DNA of 64,000 bases from Streptacidiphilus sp041262165 (GTDB lineage: Bacteria > Actinomycetota > Actinomycetes > Streptomycetales > Streptomycetaceae). The DNA lies in contig NZ_JBGCBY010000015.1 in assembly GCF_041262165.1 (NCBI RefSeq), positions 62,001 to 126,000 on the forward strand, written 5' to 3'. The notes under the pieces were generated by a model. It was given only the letters and a program-made list of their open reading frames with translations, made no database searches and was not told the DNA's origin. Below, in pieces: positions 48,887 to 57,558 of the stretch. Both the position numbers and the translations under genes were made by a program. Numbering within the stretch: the stretch's first letter is position 1; each line of letters begins with the position of its first letter.

Positions 48887-50113
48887 ATGTATGCCTGGCC
48901 CGCCACTGACGTCCCCGTACTCCCCGGCCAGGGGAGTCCCCTGCGCATCTACGACACCTCCGCAGGCACTGTGCGGACCACCGAGCCGGGCCCCACCGCC
49001 CGGCTCTACGTCTGCGGGATCACCCCCTACGACGCCACCCACCTCGGGCACGCGGCCACCTACAACGCCTTCGACCTGATCCAGCGGGTCTGGCGGGACG
49101 CCGGACACGACGTCCACTACGTGCAGAACGTGACCGACGTCGACGACCCGCTGCTGGAGCGCGCCGTCGCCACCGGGCAGGACTGGACCGAGCTGGCGGA
49201 GCGCGAGACCGCGCTGTTCCGCGAGGACATGACGGCCCTGCGGATGCTGCCCCCCGCGCACTACATCGGCGCGGTCGAGGCCATTCCCTCCATCGTCCCG
49301 ATCGTCAAGGACCTGCTCGCGTCCGGTGCCGCCTACGAGCTCGACGGCGACATCTACTTCTCGGTCGAGTCCGACCCGCACTTCGGCGAGGTCTCCCGGC
49401 TCGACCCCGAGACCATGCTGCGCTTCTTCGGCGAGCGCGGCGGCGACCCGGACCGGCCCGGCAAGAAGCACCGCCTCGACCCCCTGCTGTGGCTCGCCGC
49501 CCGCCCCGGCGAGCCCGCCTGGGACACCGACCTCGGCCACGGCCGCCCCGGCTGGCACATCGAGTGCGTCGCCATTGCGCTGGACCATCTCGGCATGGAG
49601 TTCGACGTCCAAGGCGGCGGCAGCGACCTGGCCTTCCCGCACCACGAGATGGGCGCCTCGCACGCCCAGGTCGCGACCAAGCGGCACCCCTTCGCCCGCG
49701 CCTACGTCCACGCGGGCATGGTCGCGCTCGACGGCGAGAAGATGTCCAAGTCGCGCGGCAACCTGGTCTTCGTCTCCCGGCTGCGCCGCGAGGGCGTCGA
49801 CCCGGCCGCGATCCGGCTCGCCCTGCTCGGCCACCACTACCGCTCCGACTGGGAGTGGACTCAGGCCGACCTGAACCGCGCCGTCGACCGCCTCGGACGC
49901 TGGCGCGCCGCGGTGTCCCGCCCGGACGGCCCGGACGCGACCGCGCTGCTCGCCGAGGTCCGCGCGGCCCTCGCCGACGACCTGGACGCCCCGCGGGCCC
50001 TGGCCGCCGTGGACGCCTGGGCGGCGCGGCAGGACGCCGAGGGCGGGGACGAGACCGGAGCGCCCGGCGTGGTCTCCCGCATGGTCGACGCGCTGCTCGG
50101 CGTTGCGCTGTAG
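48887..50113 (+). CDS. mshC: L-cysteine:1D-myo-inosityl 2-amino-2-deoxy-alpha-D-glucopyranoside ligase (mycothiol biosynthesis)
   Basis: 408 residues from ATG 48887. It is a cysteinyl-tRNA synthetase paralogue: Cys43 in YVCGITPYDATHLGHA supplies a zinc/cysteine ligand next to the HIGH-equivalent THLGHA, and GEKMSKSRGN near residue 285 is the KMSKS loop. It is shorter than CysS and lacks the anticodon-binding domain, the diagnostic difference for MshC (family length about 410). The enzyme joins cysteine to GlcN-Ins with ATP in the penultimate part of mycothiol synthesis. Ribosome-site sequence is absent; TAGAGT at 48874-48879, 7 bases before the ATG, suggests a leaderless or near-leaderless mRNA. 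Confidence 0.95.
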   Translation: MYAWPATDVPVLPGQGSPLRIYDTSAGTVRTTEPGPTARLYVCGITPYDATHLGHAATYNAFDLIQRVWRDAGHDVHYVQNVTDVDDPLLERAVATGQDWTELAERETALFREDMTALRMLPPAHYIGAVEAIPSIVPIVKDLLASGAAYELDGDIYFSVESDPHFGEVSRLDPETMLRFFGERGGDPDRPGKKHRLDPLLWLAARPGEPAWDTDLGHGRPGWHIECVAIALDHLGMEFDVQGGGSDLAFPHHEMGASHAQVATKRHPFARAYVHAGMVALDGEKMSKSRGNLVFVSRLRREGVDPAAIRLALLGHHYRSDWEWTQADLNRAVDRLGRWRAAVSRPDGPDATALLAEVRAALADDLDAPRALAAVDAWAARQDAEGGDETGAPGVVSRMVDALLGVAL

Positions 50114-50154
50114 AACGCTCGGCAGCTCGTCCGGCAGCTCGTTCACCGGCGGGT

Positions 50155-50189
50155 CGGCGCCCCGGACGGAGGTTCCGTCCGGGGCGCCG
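50155..50189 (+). terminator. Strong terminator after mshC
   Basis: CGGCGCCCCGGACGGA (50155-50170) and its exact complement (50174-50189) form a 16-bp stem, 42 bases after the mshC stop and just beyond the end of the convergent glycosyltransferase gene. It can serve both directions. Confidence 0.85.
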
Positions 50190-50191
50190 TC

Positions 50192-51367
50192 TTAGTCCCG
50201 GGCTGCCGGCTGCGGCGCCGGATAGGTGCGGCCCTTCCAGGCCGCACCGCGCCCGCGCCAGTGCTGGACGGCGGAGTCGACGGTCATGAGGAGGTACAGG
50301 GCGGCCGTGAACGGCAGCAGCAAGGCTGCCCTGGCGGGTAGGCGGTAGTAGCGCAGCATCGGCACGTACGTCGCCGCCATCAGCGCCCACGCGGCCGCGG
50401 CCGGGTAGGTCAGGTCGAGGTTCCCGGCGACCAGACCGGCGACGGCGAGCACGGGCGGCACCAGGTAGACGAGCCCCAGCCCCAGCACCGTCCCGACCAG
50501 CAGCAGTATCGAGTGCCGCAGCTGCGCGTAAGCGCTGCGCGAGACCATCCGCCACAGCTGCGCCAGCTCCGGGTACGGGCGGACGCTGTCGACCTGGTCG
50601 GCCAGTCCCAGCCAGGTCCGGCCGCCGGTGCGCTTCACCGCCTTGGCGAGGTTCACGTCGTCGATCACCGCACCCCGGATCGCCGCGACGCCACCCGCCC
50701 GCTCCAGCGCCTCGCGGCGCACCAGCGTGCACCCTCCGGCGGCCGCCGCCGTCCGCGAGCCGGGGCGGTTGCTCCAGCGGAAGGGGTACAGCTGCGCGAA
50801 GAAGTAGACGAAGGCCGGGACGATCAGCTGCTCCCAGCGCGTCTCCGTGCGAAGCCGCGCCATCTGCGACACCAGGTCGTAGTCCCGGTCAGGGGTCCCC
50901 TCGGCCGCGGCCACCAGGCTGTCCAGTGAGGCCGGGCGGTGCGCGATGTCGGCGTCCGTGAGCAGCAGGTACTCCGCGTCCCCGGCCAGTTCCACGCCGT
51001 GCCGCAGCGCCCAGAGCTTCCCGGTCCAACCCGGCGGAGGCTCGCCGGGGCTGGTCACCGTCAGCGGCAGCGAACCCGGGGCCTGGCCCAGCCGCCTGGC
51101 CAGCTCCCCGGTGCCGTCCGTGCTCCCGTCGTCCACGAGAATCACCCGCGCGGCCCCCGGGTACTGCTGCGCCAGAAGCGACGGCAGGCTCAGCGGCAGC
51201 ACCTCCGCCTCGTCCCGCGCGGGCACGATGATCGCCACGTCCGGCCGACGCGCCGACTCCGGGCGCGGTGGGAGGCGTACGTCCGTCCGCCAGAAGCCAC
51301 CCTGACAGAACGTCAGCCACAGCCAGGCCAGCAGCGATGCCCTCGACACCCAGATCAGCACGGTCAC
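50192..51367 (-). CDS. HpnB-like family 2 glycosyltransferase, membrane-associated
   Basis: 391 residues from GTG 51367; an in-frame ATG at 51445 would overlap the divergent gene start and has no better ribosome site. An N-terminal span (VLIWVSRASLLAWLWLTF) precedes a GT2 domain: VAIIVPARDEAEVLPLSLPS, VILVDDGSTDGT, LLLTDADIAH (DxD) and GCTLVRREAL. The C-terminal part, with YPELAQLWRMVSRSAYAQLR and three to four spans, matches hopene-associated HpnB-type transferases. No hopanoid genes are nearby, so the lipid acceptor is unproven. The sugar donor is unknown. Confidence 0.85.
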   Translation of the reverse strand: MTVLIWVSRASLLAWLWLTFCQGGFWRTDVRLPPRPESARRPDVAIIVPARDEAEVLPLSLPSLLAQQYPGAARVILVDDGSTDGTGELARRLGQAPGSLPLTVTSPGEPPPGWTGKLWALRHGVELAGDAEYLLLTDADIAHRPASLDSLVAAAEGTPDRDYDLVSQMARLRTETRWEQLIVPAFVYFFAQLYPFRWSNRPGSRTAAAAGGCTLVRREALERAGGVAAIRGAVIDDVNLAKAVKRTGGRTWLGLADQVDSVRPYPELAQLWRMVSRSAYAQLRHSILLLVGTVLGLGLVYLVPPVLAVAGLVAGNLDLTYPAAAAWALMAATYVPMLRYYRLPARAALLLPFTAALYLLMTVDSAVQHWRGRGAAWKGRTYPAPQPAARD

Positions 51368-51432
51368 CCGCGCGAGTATGCCCCACTCCTCGCTCCACTC
51401 GTAGCGGGGGCGATCGGCTAAGGTCAACCGTT

Positions 51433-52227
51433 GTGAAGATCGCACTCATTGACTCCGGTATGGGCCTCCTCGCCGCCGCTGCCGCGCTGCGCAGCCTGCG
51501 CCCCGACGCCGATCTGGTGCTGTCCACCGATCCGGACGGTATGCCCTGGGGCCCGCGCACTCCGGCCGAGGTCACGGAGCACGCCCTGGCCTGCGCACGC
51601 GCGGCCGCCGAGCACAGCCCGGCCGCGCTGATCGTCGCCTGCAACACCGCCTCGGTGCACGCCCTGGACGCGATCAGGGCGGAACTCGAGCCGGCGATCC
51701 CGGTCATCGGCACCGTCCCGGCGATCAAGCCGGCCGCCGGGACCGGAGGCCCCGTCGCGATCTGGGCCACCCCGGCCACCACCGACAGCAGCTACCAGCG
51801 CGGACTGATCCGCGACTTCGCCGACGGCGTCGACGTCAGCGCGATCCCCTGCCCCGGTCTCGCCGACGCCGTCGAGCGCGCCGACGAGGCGGCCATCGCC
51901 GAGGCCGTAGCGGCGGCCGCCGAGCGGACGCCCGACAAGACGCGGGCACTGGTTCTCGGGTGCACCCACTACGAGCTGCTCGGCGACCCGATCCGGGCGG
52001 CGCTGGGCGACCGCCTGGCCGATCCGGTGGCGCTGACTCTGCACGGATCGGCGCAGGCCGTGGCGGAGCAGGCGCTGCGCCGCGCGGGACTGGCGGCGCC
52101 GTCCTCGGCCTCGTCGACGGGCGGAGGCACGCTGCTGGTGCTGCGCAGCGGTCGGACGGAGGAACTGCCGCCCGCCGCGCTCAGCTACCGCGAGGGGCGA
52201 CTGCTCGGATCCGGTCTGAGGGTCTGA
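51433..52227 (+). CDS. Aspartate/glutamate racemase family protein (MurI-like)
   Basis: 264 residues from GTG 51433. The N-terminus KIALIDSGMGLLAAAAALR resembles the glutamate racemase glycine/aspartate loop (DSGVGGL). Both catalytic Cys are present: VACNTAS and LGCTHYELLGD, with the second followed by the expected His. Canonical MurI is usually surrounded by cell-wall or rph genes, not the case here, and the N-terminal substrate loop is shorter, so this is probably a MurI-like paralogue rather than the essential enzyme. It is divergent from the glycosyltransferase gene. A TAAGGT sequence upstream may be its weak ribosome site. Confidence 0.85.
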   Translation: MKIALIDSGMGLLAAAAALRSLRPDADLVLSTDPDGMPWGPRTPAEVTEHALACARAAAEHSPAALIVACNTASVHALDAIRAELEPAIPVIGTVPAIKPAAGTGGPVAIWATPATTDSSYQRGLIRDFADGVDVSAIPCPGLADAVERADEAAIAEAVAAAAERTPDKTRALVLGCTHYELLGDPIRAALGDRLADPVALTLHGSAQAVAEQALRRAGLAAPSSASSTGGGTLLVLRSGRTEELPPAALSYREGRLLGSGLRV

Positions 52228-52273
52228 GGGTCTGAGGGCCTGTGGTTGTGCGGGTGCGGAGGCTGGCCGGCCG

Positions 52274-53215
52274 TCAGACCGCCACTGCGCCGCGCAGCCG
52301 ACGCACCGTCGGGCTCCAACCCGAGAGCACTCCGTCGAACATCCCGCGCGACGTCCACGCGTCCACGCCCAGGCGGCTGATCCGCAGCGGGTCGGGCAGC
52401 GCGTCGCTCGTCGACGCCCGCAGATCGAACAGATGGTTGTCGCTGAGGAACGCGCTGCGGTAGCCGTACCCGCGCAGCAGCGCGTCGGCTCGCCGGTCCG
52501 GCATTCCGCCCGGGTAGGCGAAGGCGCTCGGCTCCTCCCCGGTGAGCTGGGTCAACCGCTCGTGACCGCCCATGACCTCCGCCCGGACCACGTAGTCGTC
52601 GCACTGGTCGAGCCGGGCGTGGCTGAGTGAGTGGTTGCCGATCTCCACGCCGCCGTCGCGCAGCGCCAGCAGGTCCGCTGCCGTCAGCTGGGCGCAGTTC
52701 GGAGCGGGGCAGTCCGCCGTGACTCGAAGCTCCTCCAGGCTGCGCCGCCGGTCCGGATCGGGCAGCGCGGCCAGTGCCGCGGCGACACCGCCCGGCGTGC
52801 GCACGGACAGGTCGCGGGCCCGCCCGCCGTGCCCGGCGAGGAACTCGGCCTCCTGCCACCAGTAGGGGCGTTCGGTGTCGACCAGCTCGGCGACGACGAA
52901 GGCGACGGCGGGGATCCCACGCGTGGCCAGCACCGGAAGGGCCTTGGTGACCGCGCTGCGCTGCCCGTGCTCGAAGGTCACCAGGACGGCGTGCGGGGGG
53001 AGTGGCGTGCTGCCGATCAACGCGTCCTGGACCTGGGTGAGCGAGACCGGGTTGGCCGTCCTGAGCAGCCGCTCCGCCTGAGCCCGGAACACGGCGGGGT
53101 CGTCGACCCCGCGAAAGGTCAGCACAGCCAGCCGACGGGTCGTTCGGCCACGGAGCCGCTCCGGGCCGATCCGCACGGCCGGGCGGGGCATGGTGGTGAG
53201 GTTCGGCTGTCGCAC
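52274..53215 (-). CDS. Polysaccharide deacetylase (NodB-like) with altered motif 1
   Basis: 313 residues from GTG 53215, with AAGGGAAG upstream. It has the CE4/NodB barrel: motif 2 is intact as HSLSH (His195, His199), and motif 3 reads FAYPGG. Motif 1, normally TFDDG with a catalytic-base Asp and a metal Asp, is TFEHG at residues 80-84, so both Asp are replaced. A ~55-residue insert with two Cys lies between the strands. There is no signal peptide, unusual for a cell-wall-acting deacetylase. It may act on a cytosolic glycan precursor (as in antibiotic or GPI-like pathways), or have lost activity. It is divergent from the spermidine-synthase-like gene. Confidence 0.8.
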   Translation of the reverse strand: MRQPNLTTMPRPAVRIGPERLRGRTTRRLAVLTFRGVDDPAVFRAQAERLLRTANPVSLTQVQDALIGSTPLPPHAVLVTFEHGQRSAVTKALPVLATRGIPAVAFVVAELVDTERPYWWQEAEFLAGHGGRARDLSVRTPGGVAAALAALPDPDRRRSLEELRVTADCPAPNCAQLTAADLLALRDGGVEIGNHSLSHARLDQCDDYVVRAEVMGGHERLTQLTGEEPSAFAYPGGMPDRRADALLRGYGYRSAFLSDNHLFDLRASTSDALPDPLRISRLGVDAWTSRGMFDGVLSGWSPTVRRLRGAVAV

Positions 53216-53373
53216 GGACTTCCCTTCCGTCGCGCCGAGCGAGCCGGAGAGGGTCAGCCGGCACCGCTATGTCACTCAACGTATGGAAGACCCGCGCCCC
53301 CGCGGGAAGGTTGTACGGCTGGGGGGAACAAGTTTGCGCGGGCTGCGGTTCGGGGCTTCGCGCTGCCGCGACA

Positions 53374-54429
53374 ATGGGGCGCATGGTCGACCTGTCCCCT
53401 TCCCCCGCCGCGCCGGAGCCCGCCGCAACGCCGCCTGCCGCAACGCCGCCCGCCGAGCCGCCGCCCGCCGAGCCGCTGGCTGCCGAGCCGCCGCCCGCCG
53501 GGCCGATGCTCGCCGGGCCGATGCACGCCGAATCTTGGCCGGCCGAAGCCGTGCACGCCGGGCCGGCGCCTGCTGAACGCCTGCCGGTTGAGCGGCGCGT
53601 CGACCTGGGCGTGGCGCGGTTGCTGCCCGACCTGGACCGCCCCCGAGCCTGGCTGCTCACGATGGACGGTGCGCCGCAGTCCTACGTCGACCTCGACGAT
53701 CCTCTCTACCTGGAGTTCGAGTACGTCCAGCGACTCGCCCACGCCGCCGATCTCGCCGCGCCGTCCGGTCGACCCCTCGACGTGCTGCACCTCGGCGGTG
53801 GCGCGCTCACCCTGCCGCGCTACCTCGCCGGCACCCGCCCCGGTTCGCGCCAGCGGGTCGCGGAGCTCGACGGCGCGTTGACCGCGCTCGTCCGCGAGTT
53901 CCTCCCCTGGCAGCCCGCCCTCGGCGAGGACGTTCAGATCGACGTGCGGTCCGCCGACGCCCGCGCCTTCCTCGCCGACGCCGGGACGGACAGCGCGGAC
54001 CTGATCGTGGCGGACGTCTTCGGCGGTTCGCGCATCCCCGCGCACCTCACCTCGGTGGAGTTTGTCCGGGAGGCGGCACGGGTGCTGCGTTCCGACGGCC
54101 TGTATGCGGCGAACGTCGCCGACGGCGCCCCGCTCGACTTCGCCCGCGCGCAGCTCGCGACGGTTCGTGCCGTGTTCCCCGAGACCTGCGTGATCGCCGA
54201 GCCGTCACTGCTGCGCGGGCGCCGCTACGGGAACCTGGTGGTGCTCGCCGGTCGGCGCGAGTTCCCCGTGGCGGAGCTGGCCCGTCGCACGGCCGCCGAC
54301 CCGTTCCCGGCGCGGGTCGTGCACGGCGACCGGCTCGACCTGCTGGTGGGCAGGGCCCGACCGGTCACCGACGCGACTGCCGAGCCCTCCCCGCCCCCGC
54401 CGGACGGTGCCTTCACTCTGGGACGCTGA
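53374..54429 (+). CDS. Spermidine synthase-like / class I methyltransferase-fold protein
   Basis: 351 residues from ATG 53374 (or ATG 53383); the frame open to 53269 is outside the family. The first ~70 residues are a low-complexity Ala/Pro/Glu region with PPAEP- and PAGPM-type repeats. The rest is a spermidine-synthase Rossmann fold: VLHLGGGALTLPRYLAG (cofactor motif), VAELDGALTALVREFL (acidic residue contacting the cofactor), DARAFLAD, and LIVADVFGG for the catalytic loop. The family's N-terminal beta barrel is reduced. Many actinobacterial members are fused to membrane parts or annotated as 'fused MFS/spermidine synthase'; this one is soluble. Substrate not determined. Confidence 0.85.
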   Translation: MGRMVDLSPSPAAPEPAATPPAATPPAEPPPAEPLAAEPPPAGPMLAGPMHAESWPAEAVHAGPAPAERLPVERRVDLGVARLLPDLDRPRAWLLTMDGAPQSYVDLDDPLYLEFEYVQRLAHAADLAAPSGRPLDVLHLGGGALTLPRYLAGTRPGSRQRVAELDGALTALVREFLPWQPALGEDVQIDVRSADARAFLADAGTDSADLIVADVFGGSRIPAHLTSVEFVREAARVLRSDGLYAANVADGAPLDFARAQLATVRAVFPETCVIAEPSLLRGRRYGNLVVLAGRREFPVAELARRTAADPFPARVVHGDRLDLLVGRARPVTDATAEPSPPPPDGAFTLGR

Positions 54430-54465
54430 ACCGATCCGCCTCCGCGTCGCAGCTGGGACCGCGTC

Positions 54466-55140
54466 TCAGCCGATGACGACTGCCAGCGCGAACCCGTCGT
54501 AGCCCTTCGTGCCGACGGTCTGGATCGCGGTGCCGGACAGTCGGGGCTCGGCCGCGATGAACTCCAGCGCGGCACGCGTGCCCCGCACCGACGGGTCGTC
54601 AGCCCCGCCGTCCACGACCTTCCCGTCGCGCACCACGTTGTCCACGATGATCAGGCTGCCCGGGCGGCTGAGCTCCAGGGCCCAGCGGACGTACGCGGGG
54701 TTGTTGACCTTGTCGGCGTCGATGAAGCTCAGGTCGAACGGGCCGAGCCCCTCCGCCTGCAGCCGGGGCAGGCTCTCCAGCGCCGGACCGACCCGGACCT
54801 CCACCTTGTCGGCGAGGCCCGCCGCCGCGATGTTGCCCCGGGCGACCTCCGCGTGGCGGGGGTCGAACTCCAGCGTGATCAGCCGCCCGCCCTCCGGTAG
54901 CGCCCGGGCCAGACAGATCGTCGAGTAGCCGCCCAGCGTGCCGATCTCCAGGATGGTCCGCGCTCCCTGCAACTGCGCCAGCAGCTGCAGCAGCTTCCCC
55001 TGCGGTGCCGACACGGCGATCTGCGGCAGCCCGGCGGCGTCACTGGACTTGAGCGCGCCCTCCAGAGCGGGGTCGGTGAGGGCCAGCGTCTCGGCGAAGT
55101 AGGTGTCGACATCGTTCCACTGCTGCTCGTGCGTGCTCAC
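54466..55140 (-). CDS. O-methyltransferase (CCoAOMT/catechol-OMT type)
   Basis: 224 residues from GTG 55140, with AGGAGG upstream. SAM-binding motifs: LEIGTLGGYSTICLARALP (motif I), LITLEFDPRHAEVARGNI and a metal/substrate Asp in FDLSFIDADKVNNPAYVRWA; VDNVVRDGKV follows. This is the Mg2+-dependent CCoAOMT-like family that methylates catechols and related phenols. Location is cytosolic. It is a single gene, convergent with the spermidine-synthase-like gene, and could be a detoxifying or secondary-metabolism enzyme. The frame open to 55299 is not supported as coding. Confidence 0.92.
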   Translation of the reverse strand: MSTHEQQWNDVDTYFAETLALTDPALEGALKSSDAAGLPQIAVSAPQGKLLQLLAQLQGARTILEIGTLGGYSTICLARALPEGGRLITLEFDPRHAEVARGNIAAAGLADKVEVRVGPALESLPRLQAEGLGPFDLSFIDADKVNNPAYVRWALELSRPGSLIIVDNVVRDGKVVDGGADDPSVRGTRAALEFIAAEPRLSGTAIQTVGTKGYDGFALAVVIG

Positions 55141-55356
55141 TCGGGGCCTCCTCGAAGCGTGCTGACGTGCCGTCCACTGGCAACCTACCGCGCCGCGTGC
55201 CGGCGTCGAGGCCGCCGCTCGTTCGGCTGCGCCCCGGGTGCGCGGGGGTCGGAGCCCTGGCAATGTCGACGGCACCAGAGCCTGCGAGATGGCAGACATC
55301 TCGGGCCGCGCCCCGCCGTGCGGAGAACAGCCGTGCGGAGAACCTAGGAGTACCGG

Positions 55357-56169
55357 ATGGCATACCCCTCTGAGATCGAGACGGGGGAGTGGCTGCCGGT
55401 ACTGGACATCCCCGAGCCCGCCGGGCAGCGACGGCTCACTGTGCTGCTTCGGCTGCTCCTGGTCATCCCGCAGATCGTGGTGGTCTTCGTGCTGGGTCTG
55501 CTGGCCTGGGTCGTCACCGTGATCGGGTGGTTCGCAGCCCTCGTCCTCGGCCGCCTGCCGGGCTTCGCCGAACGGTTCCTGGCGATCTTCCTCGCCTACA
55601 GCACCCGGGTGAACGCCTATCTGATGCTTCTGGTCGACGCCTACCCCCCGTTCGCCTTCCGTGCGCGCAACTACCCGGTGGCGATCGAGCTGCGGCCGGG
55701 GCGGCTCAACCGGGGGGCCGTGCTGTTCCGCATCATCCTGGCGATCCCGGCGATGATCGTGGACAGCGTGATCAACGCGGGCTGGTGGGGGCTCGCCTTC
55801 TTCTGCTGGCTGGTGGTCCTGATCCTCGGCCGGAACCCGCGACCGCTGTTCGAGGCGACGGCGGCCATCGCGCGCTACACCATGCGCTTCGAGGCCTACA
55901 TGATGATGCTGACCTCCGCCTATCCCAAGGGCCTCTTCGGCGATCGGAACCTCCTCCAGGTCCCCGACGCCGTCACCAAGCCGGTCGCCACCAGGCCCTC
56001 AGCCACCAGGCCGCTGCTCCTCAGCAGCCTGGGCACGGCGCTGCTGATCCTCTTCATCGTCGTGGGACTGCTCTCGTCCGTCTCCAGCAGCGTCACCACG
56101 CAGTACGACAACCAGTCGGCGATCCAGTCGGCGGTGTGGTCGGTGGGGTCCAACCTCCAGCACGGCTGA
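55357..56169 (+). CDS. DUF4389 family membrane protein
   Basis: 270 residues from ATG 55357. Two paired-span units are visible: LLRLLLVIPQIVVVFVLGLL with VVTVIGWFAALVLGRLP, and a second around RIILAIPAMIVDSVINAGWW with FFCWLVVLILGRNP, each followed by RVNAYLMLLVDAYPPF or RFEAYMMMLTSAYPKG. This internal duplication with 'YxxxxxDxYPPF' is the DUF4389 signature. A final span (LLLSSLGTALLILFIVVGLL) and an extracytoplasmic tail end the protein. Function unknown; lipid or envelope context is likely. It is upstream of the hydrolase gene on the same strand, with a 25-bp gap, so co-transcription is likely. Confidence 0.88.
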   Translation: MAYPSEIETGEWLPVLDIPEPAGQRRLTVLLRLLLVIPQIVVVFVLGLLAWVVTVIGWFAALVLGRLPGFAERFLAIFLAYSTRVNAYLMLLVDAYPPFAFRARNYPVAIELRPGRLNRGAVLFRIILAIPAMIVDSVINAGWWGLAFFCWLVVLILGRNPRPLFEATAAIARYTMRFEAYMMMLTSAYPKGLFGDRNLLQVPDAVTKPVATRPSATRPLLLSSLGTALLILFIVVGLLSSVSSSVTTQYDNQSAIQSAVWSVGSNLQHG

Positions 56170-56194
56170 CCGGAAGCACCATTAGGGTGGGTGC

Positions 56195-56920
56195 ATGAGT
56201 GAACGGCAGGTGCGGTGGCGATTGCGGCCGGGTCGGTCGAACGCCGCAGTCCTGCTGCTGCCAGGCGGTGAGGAGTACGGCACGGGGCGACCGGCTGCCT
56301 GGAACCTTCCGGCGCTGAGGATGCGACCGTTCGCCCGGACGATAGCGAGCACCGTGGCCGACCACGGCGTGGCCGTCGCCGAGGTCCGCTACCGGCACAC
56401 CGGCTGGAATGGGGATCTGGCCGACGCGGCGCTGGACGCGACGGCCGCCATCGACGAGGTGGTCACGCTTCTGGGCCCGGTCCCACTTGTCCTCGTCGGA
56501 CACTCGATGGGCGGGCGGGCCGCTCTGCGGGCCGCTGTCCATCCCGCAGTCAGGGACGTGGTGGGACTGGGACCCTGGTGCCCGAAGGGCGAGCCGGCCG
56601 AGCACCTCGAAGGCCGCAGGCTGGTGGTCCTGCAGGCCGAGCGGGACCGCAGCACGCACCCCGACGAATCCCTCGACTACGCGCTCAGGGCGAGGGCATC
56701 CGGCGCGGAGGTGTGCCGCCTGCTGGTCCGGCACAGCGGCCACGGCATGCTCGGCAGGGCCGGCGACTGGCACGCGGTGACGGCCCGGCTGGTCGCGGGC
56801 CTGCTGGGCCTTCGGCCGCTGCCCGCCGATGTGGCGACGGCGCTTCGGTTGCAGGGTCTGACCGGGGCAGGACTGGATCTTCCGCTGCCCGCCAGGCACG
56901 CCGTTCGCGTGCCGCGCTGA
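56195..56920 (+). CDS. Alpha/beta hydrolase
   Basis: 241 residues. The nucleophile elbow is GHSMGG at about residue 109, the acid is probably Asp in VLQAERDRSTHPDESL and the His is in RHSGHGML. The N-terminus NAAVLLLPGGEEYGTG carries the oxyanion-hole turn. It belongs to the small dienelactone-hydrolase-like branch and is cytosolic. The start lies 25 bp after the DUF4389 stop, so the pair probably share an mRNA. Substrate unknown. Confidence 0.85.
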   Translation: MSERQVRWRLRPGRSNAAVLLLPGGEEYGTGRPAAWNLPALRMRPFARTIASTVADHGVAVAEVRYRHTGWNGDLADAALDATAAIDEVVTLLGPVPLVLVGHSMGGRAALRAAVHPAVRDVVGLGPWCPKGEPAEHLEGRRLVVLQAERDRSTHPDESLDYALRARASGAEVCRLLVRHSGHGMLGRAGDWHAVTARLVAGLLGLRPLPADVATALRLQGLTGAGLDLPLPARHAVRVPR

Positions 56921-56976
56921 GCGGCGCGACCGGGCACGGGCGCGGGAGTTCCGCACGCCGCGTCTACGATGGCGCC

Positions 56977-57549
56977 ATGCGCCTCATCGGAGAGATCGAC
57001 CCCGCCCGTCCGCTGCTCGTCGTGGCCGTCGCCGAGGAGGCGGCATACCTGAACAGTGGCCTCCCGGTGCTGCTCACCGGCATGGGGAAGGTCAACGCGA
57101 GCGCAGCGCTGGCGACCGTTCTCGCGCGCGGGCCGCGCCCGGCGGTGGTGGTCAACCTCGGGACGGCGGGGGCACTCAGGCCCGGTCTCGCCGGCACGCA
57201 CCAGGTGCGCGAGGTGCTGCAGCACGACCTCGACACGGCGGTACTGCACACCCTCACCGGCGCGACCTTCGGAGCTCCGCTGACGCTCGACGCTGCCGGG
57301 CTGGTCCTGGCCACCGGCGACCTCTTCGTCGCGGAGGAGTCGGCAAAGCAGCGGCTCGCGGAGCGGGCGGACCTGGTCGACATGGAGGGGTACGCGGTGG
57401 CGAGTGCGGCGCGCGCGGCCGGGGTTCCGGTGCGACTGGTCAAGCATGTCAGCGACGAGGCGGGGGAGGGAGCGGCCAGGACCTGGCGCGAGTCCGTCGA
57501 CGGCTGCGCCGAGGCCCTCGGCCGCTGGGCCCGGGAGAACCTGGGCTGA
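56977..57549 (+). CDS. Nucleosidase / purine phosphorylase-like protein (MTAN-PNP fold)
   Basis: 190 residues from ATG 56977; the frame open to 56578 overlaps the hydrolase gene and is not coding. The fold signature is VLLTGMGKVNASAALATVLA, NLGTAGALRPGL and the purine/ribose site LVDMEGYAVASAARAAGVP. The protein is shorter than MTA/SAH nucleosidases (about 230 residues), as seen in actinobacterial 'nucleosidase' family members. It probably cleaves a purine nucleoside by-product such as methylthioadenosine or a futalosine-like compound. The start is 56 bp after the hydrolase stop. Confidence 0.85.
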   Translation: MRLIGEIDPARPLLVVAVAEEAAYLNSGLPVLLTGMGKVNASAALATVLARGPRPAVVVNLGTAGALRPGLAGTHQVREVLQHDLDTAVLHTLTGATFGAPLTLDAAGLVLATGDLFVAEESAKQRLAERADLVDMEGYAVASAARAAGVPVRLVKHVSDEAGEGAARTWRESVDGCAEALGRWARENLG

Positions 57550-57558
57550 CAACCGGGG

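Noticed and set aside
51433..52227. Assignment as the essential glutamate racemase MurI
   Set aside because: The two catalytic Cys fit, but the N-terminal loop differs and the genomic context is not that of murI, so only a family-level call is given.
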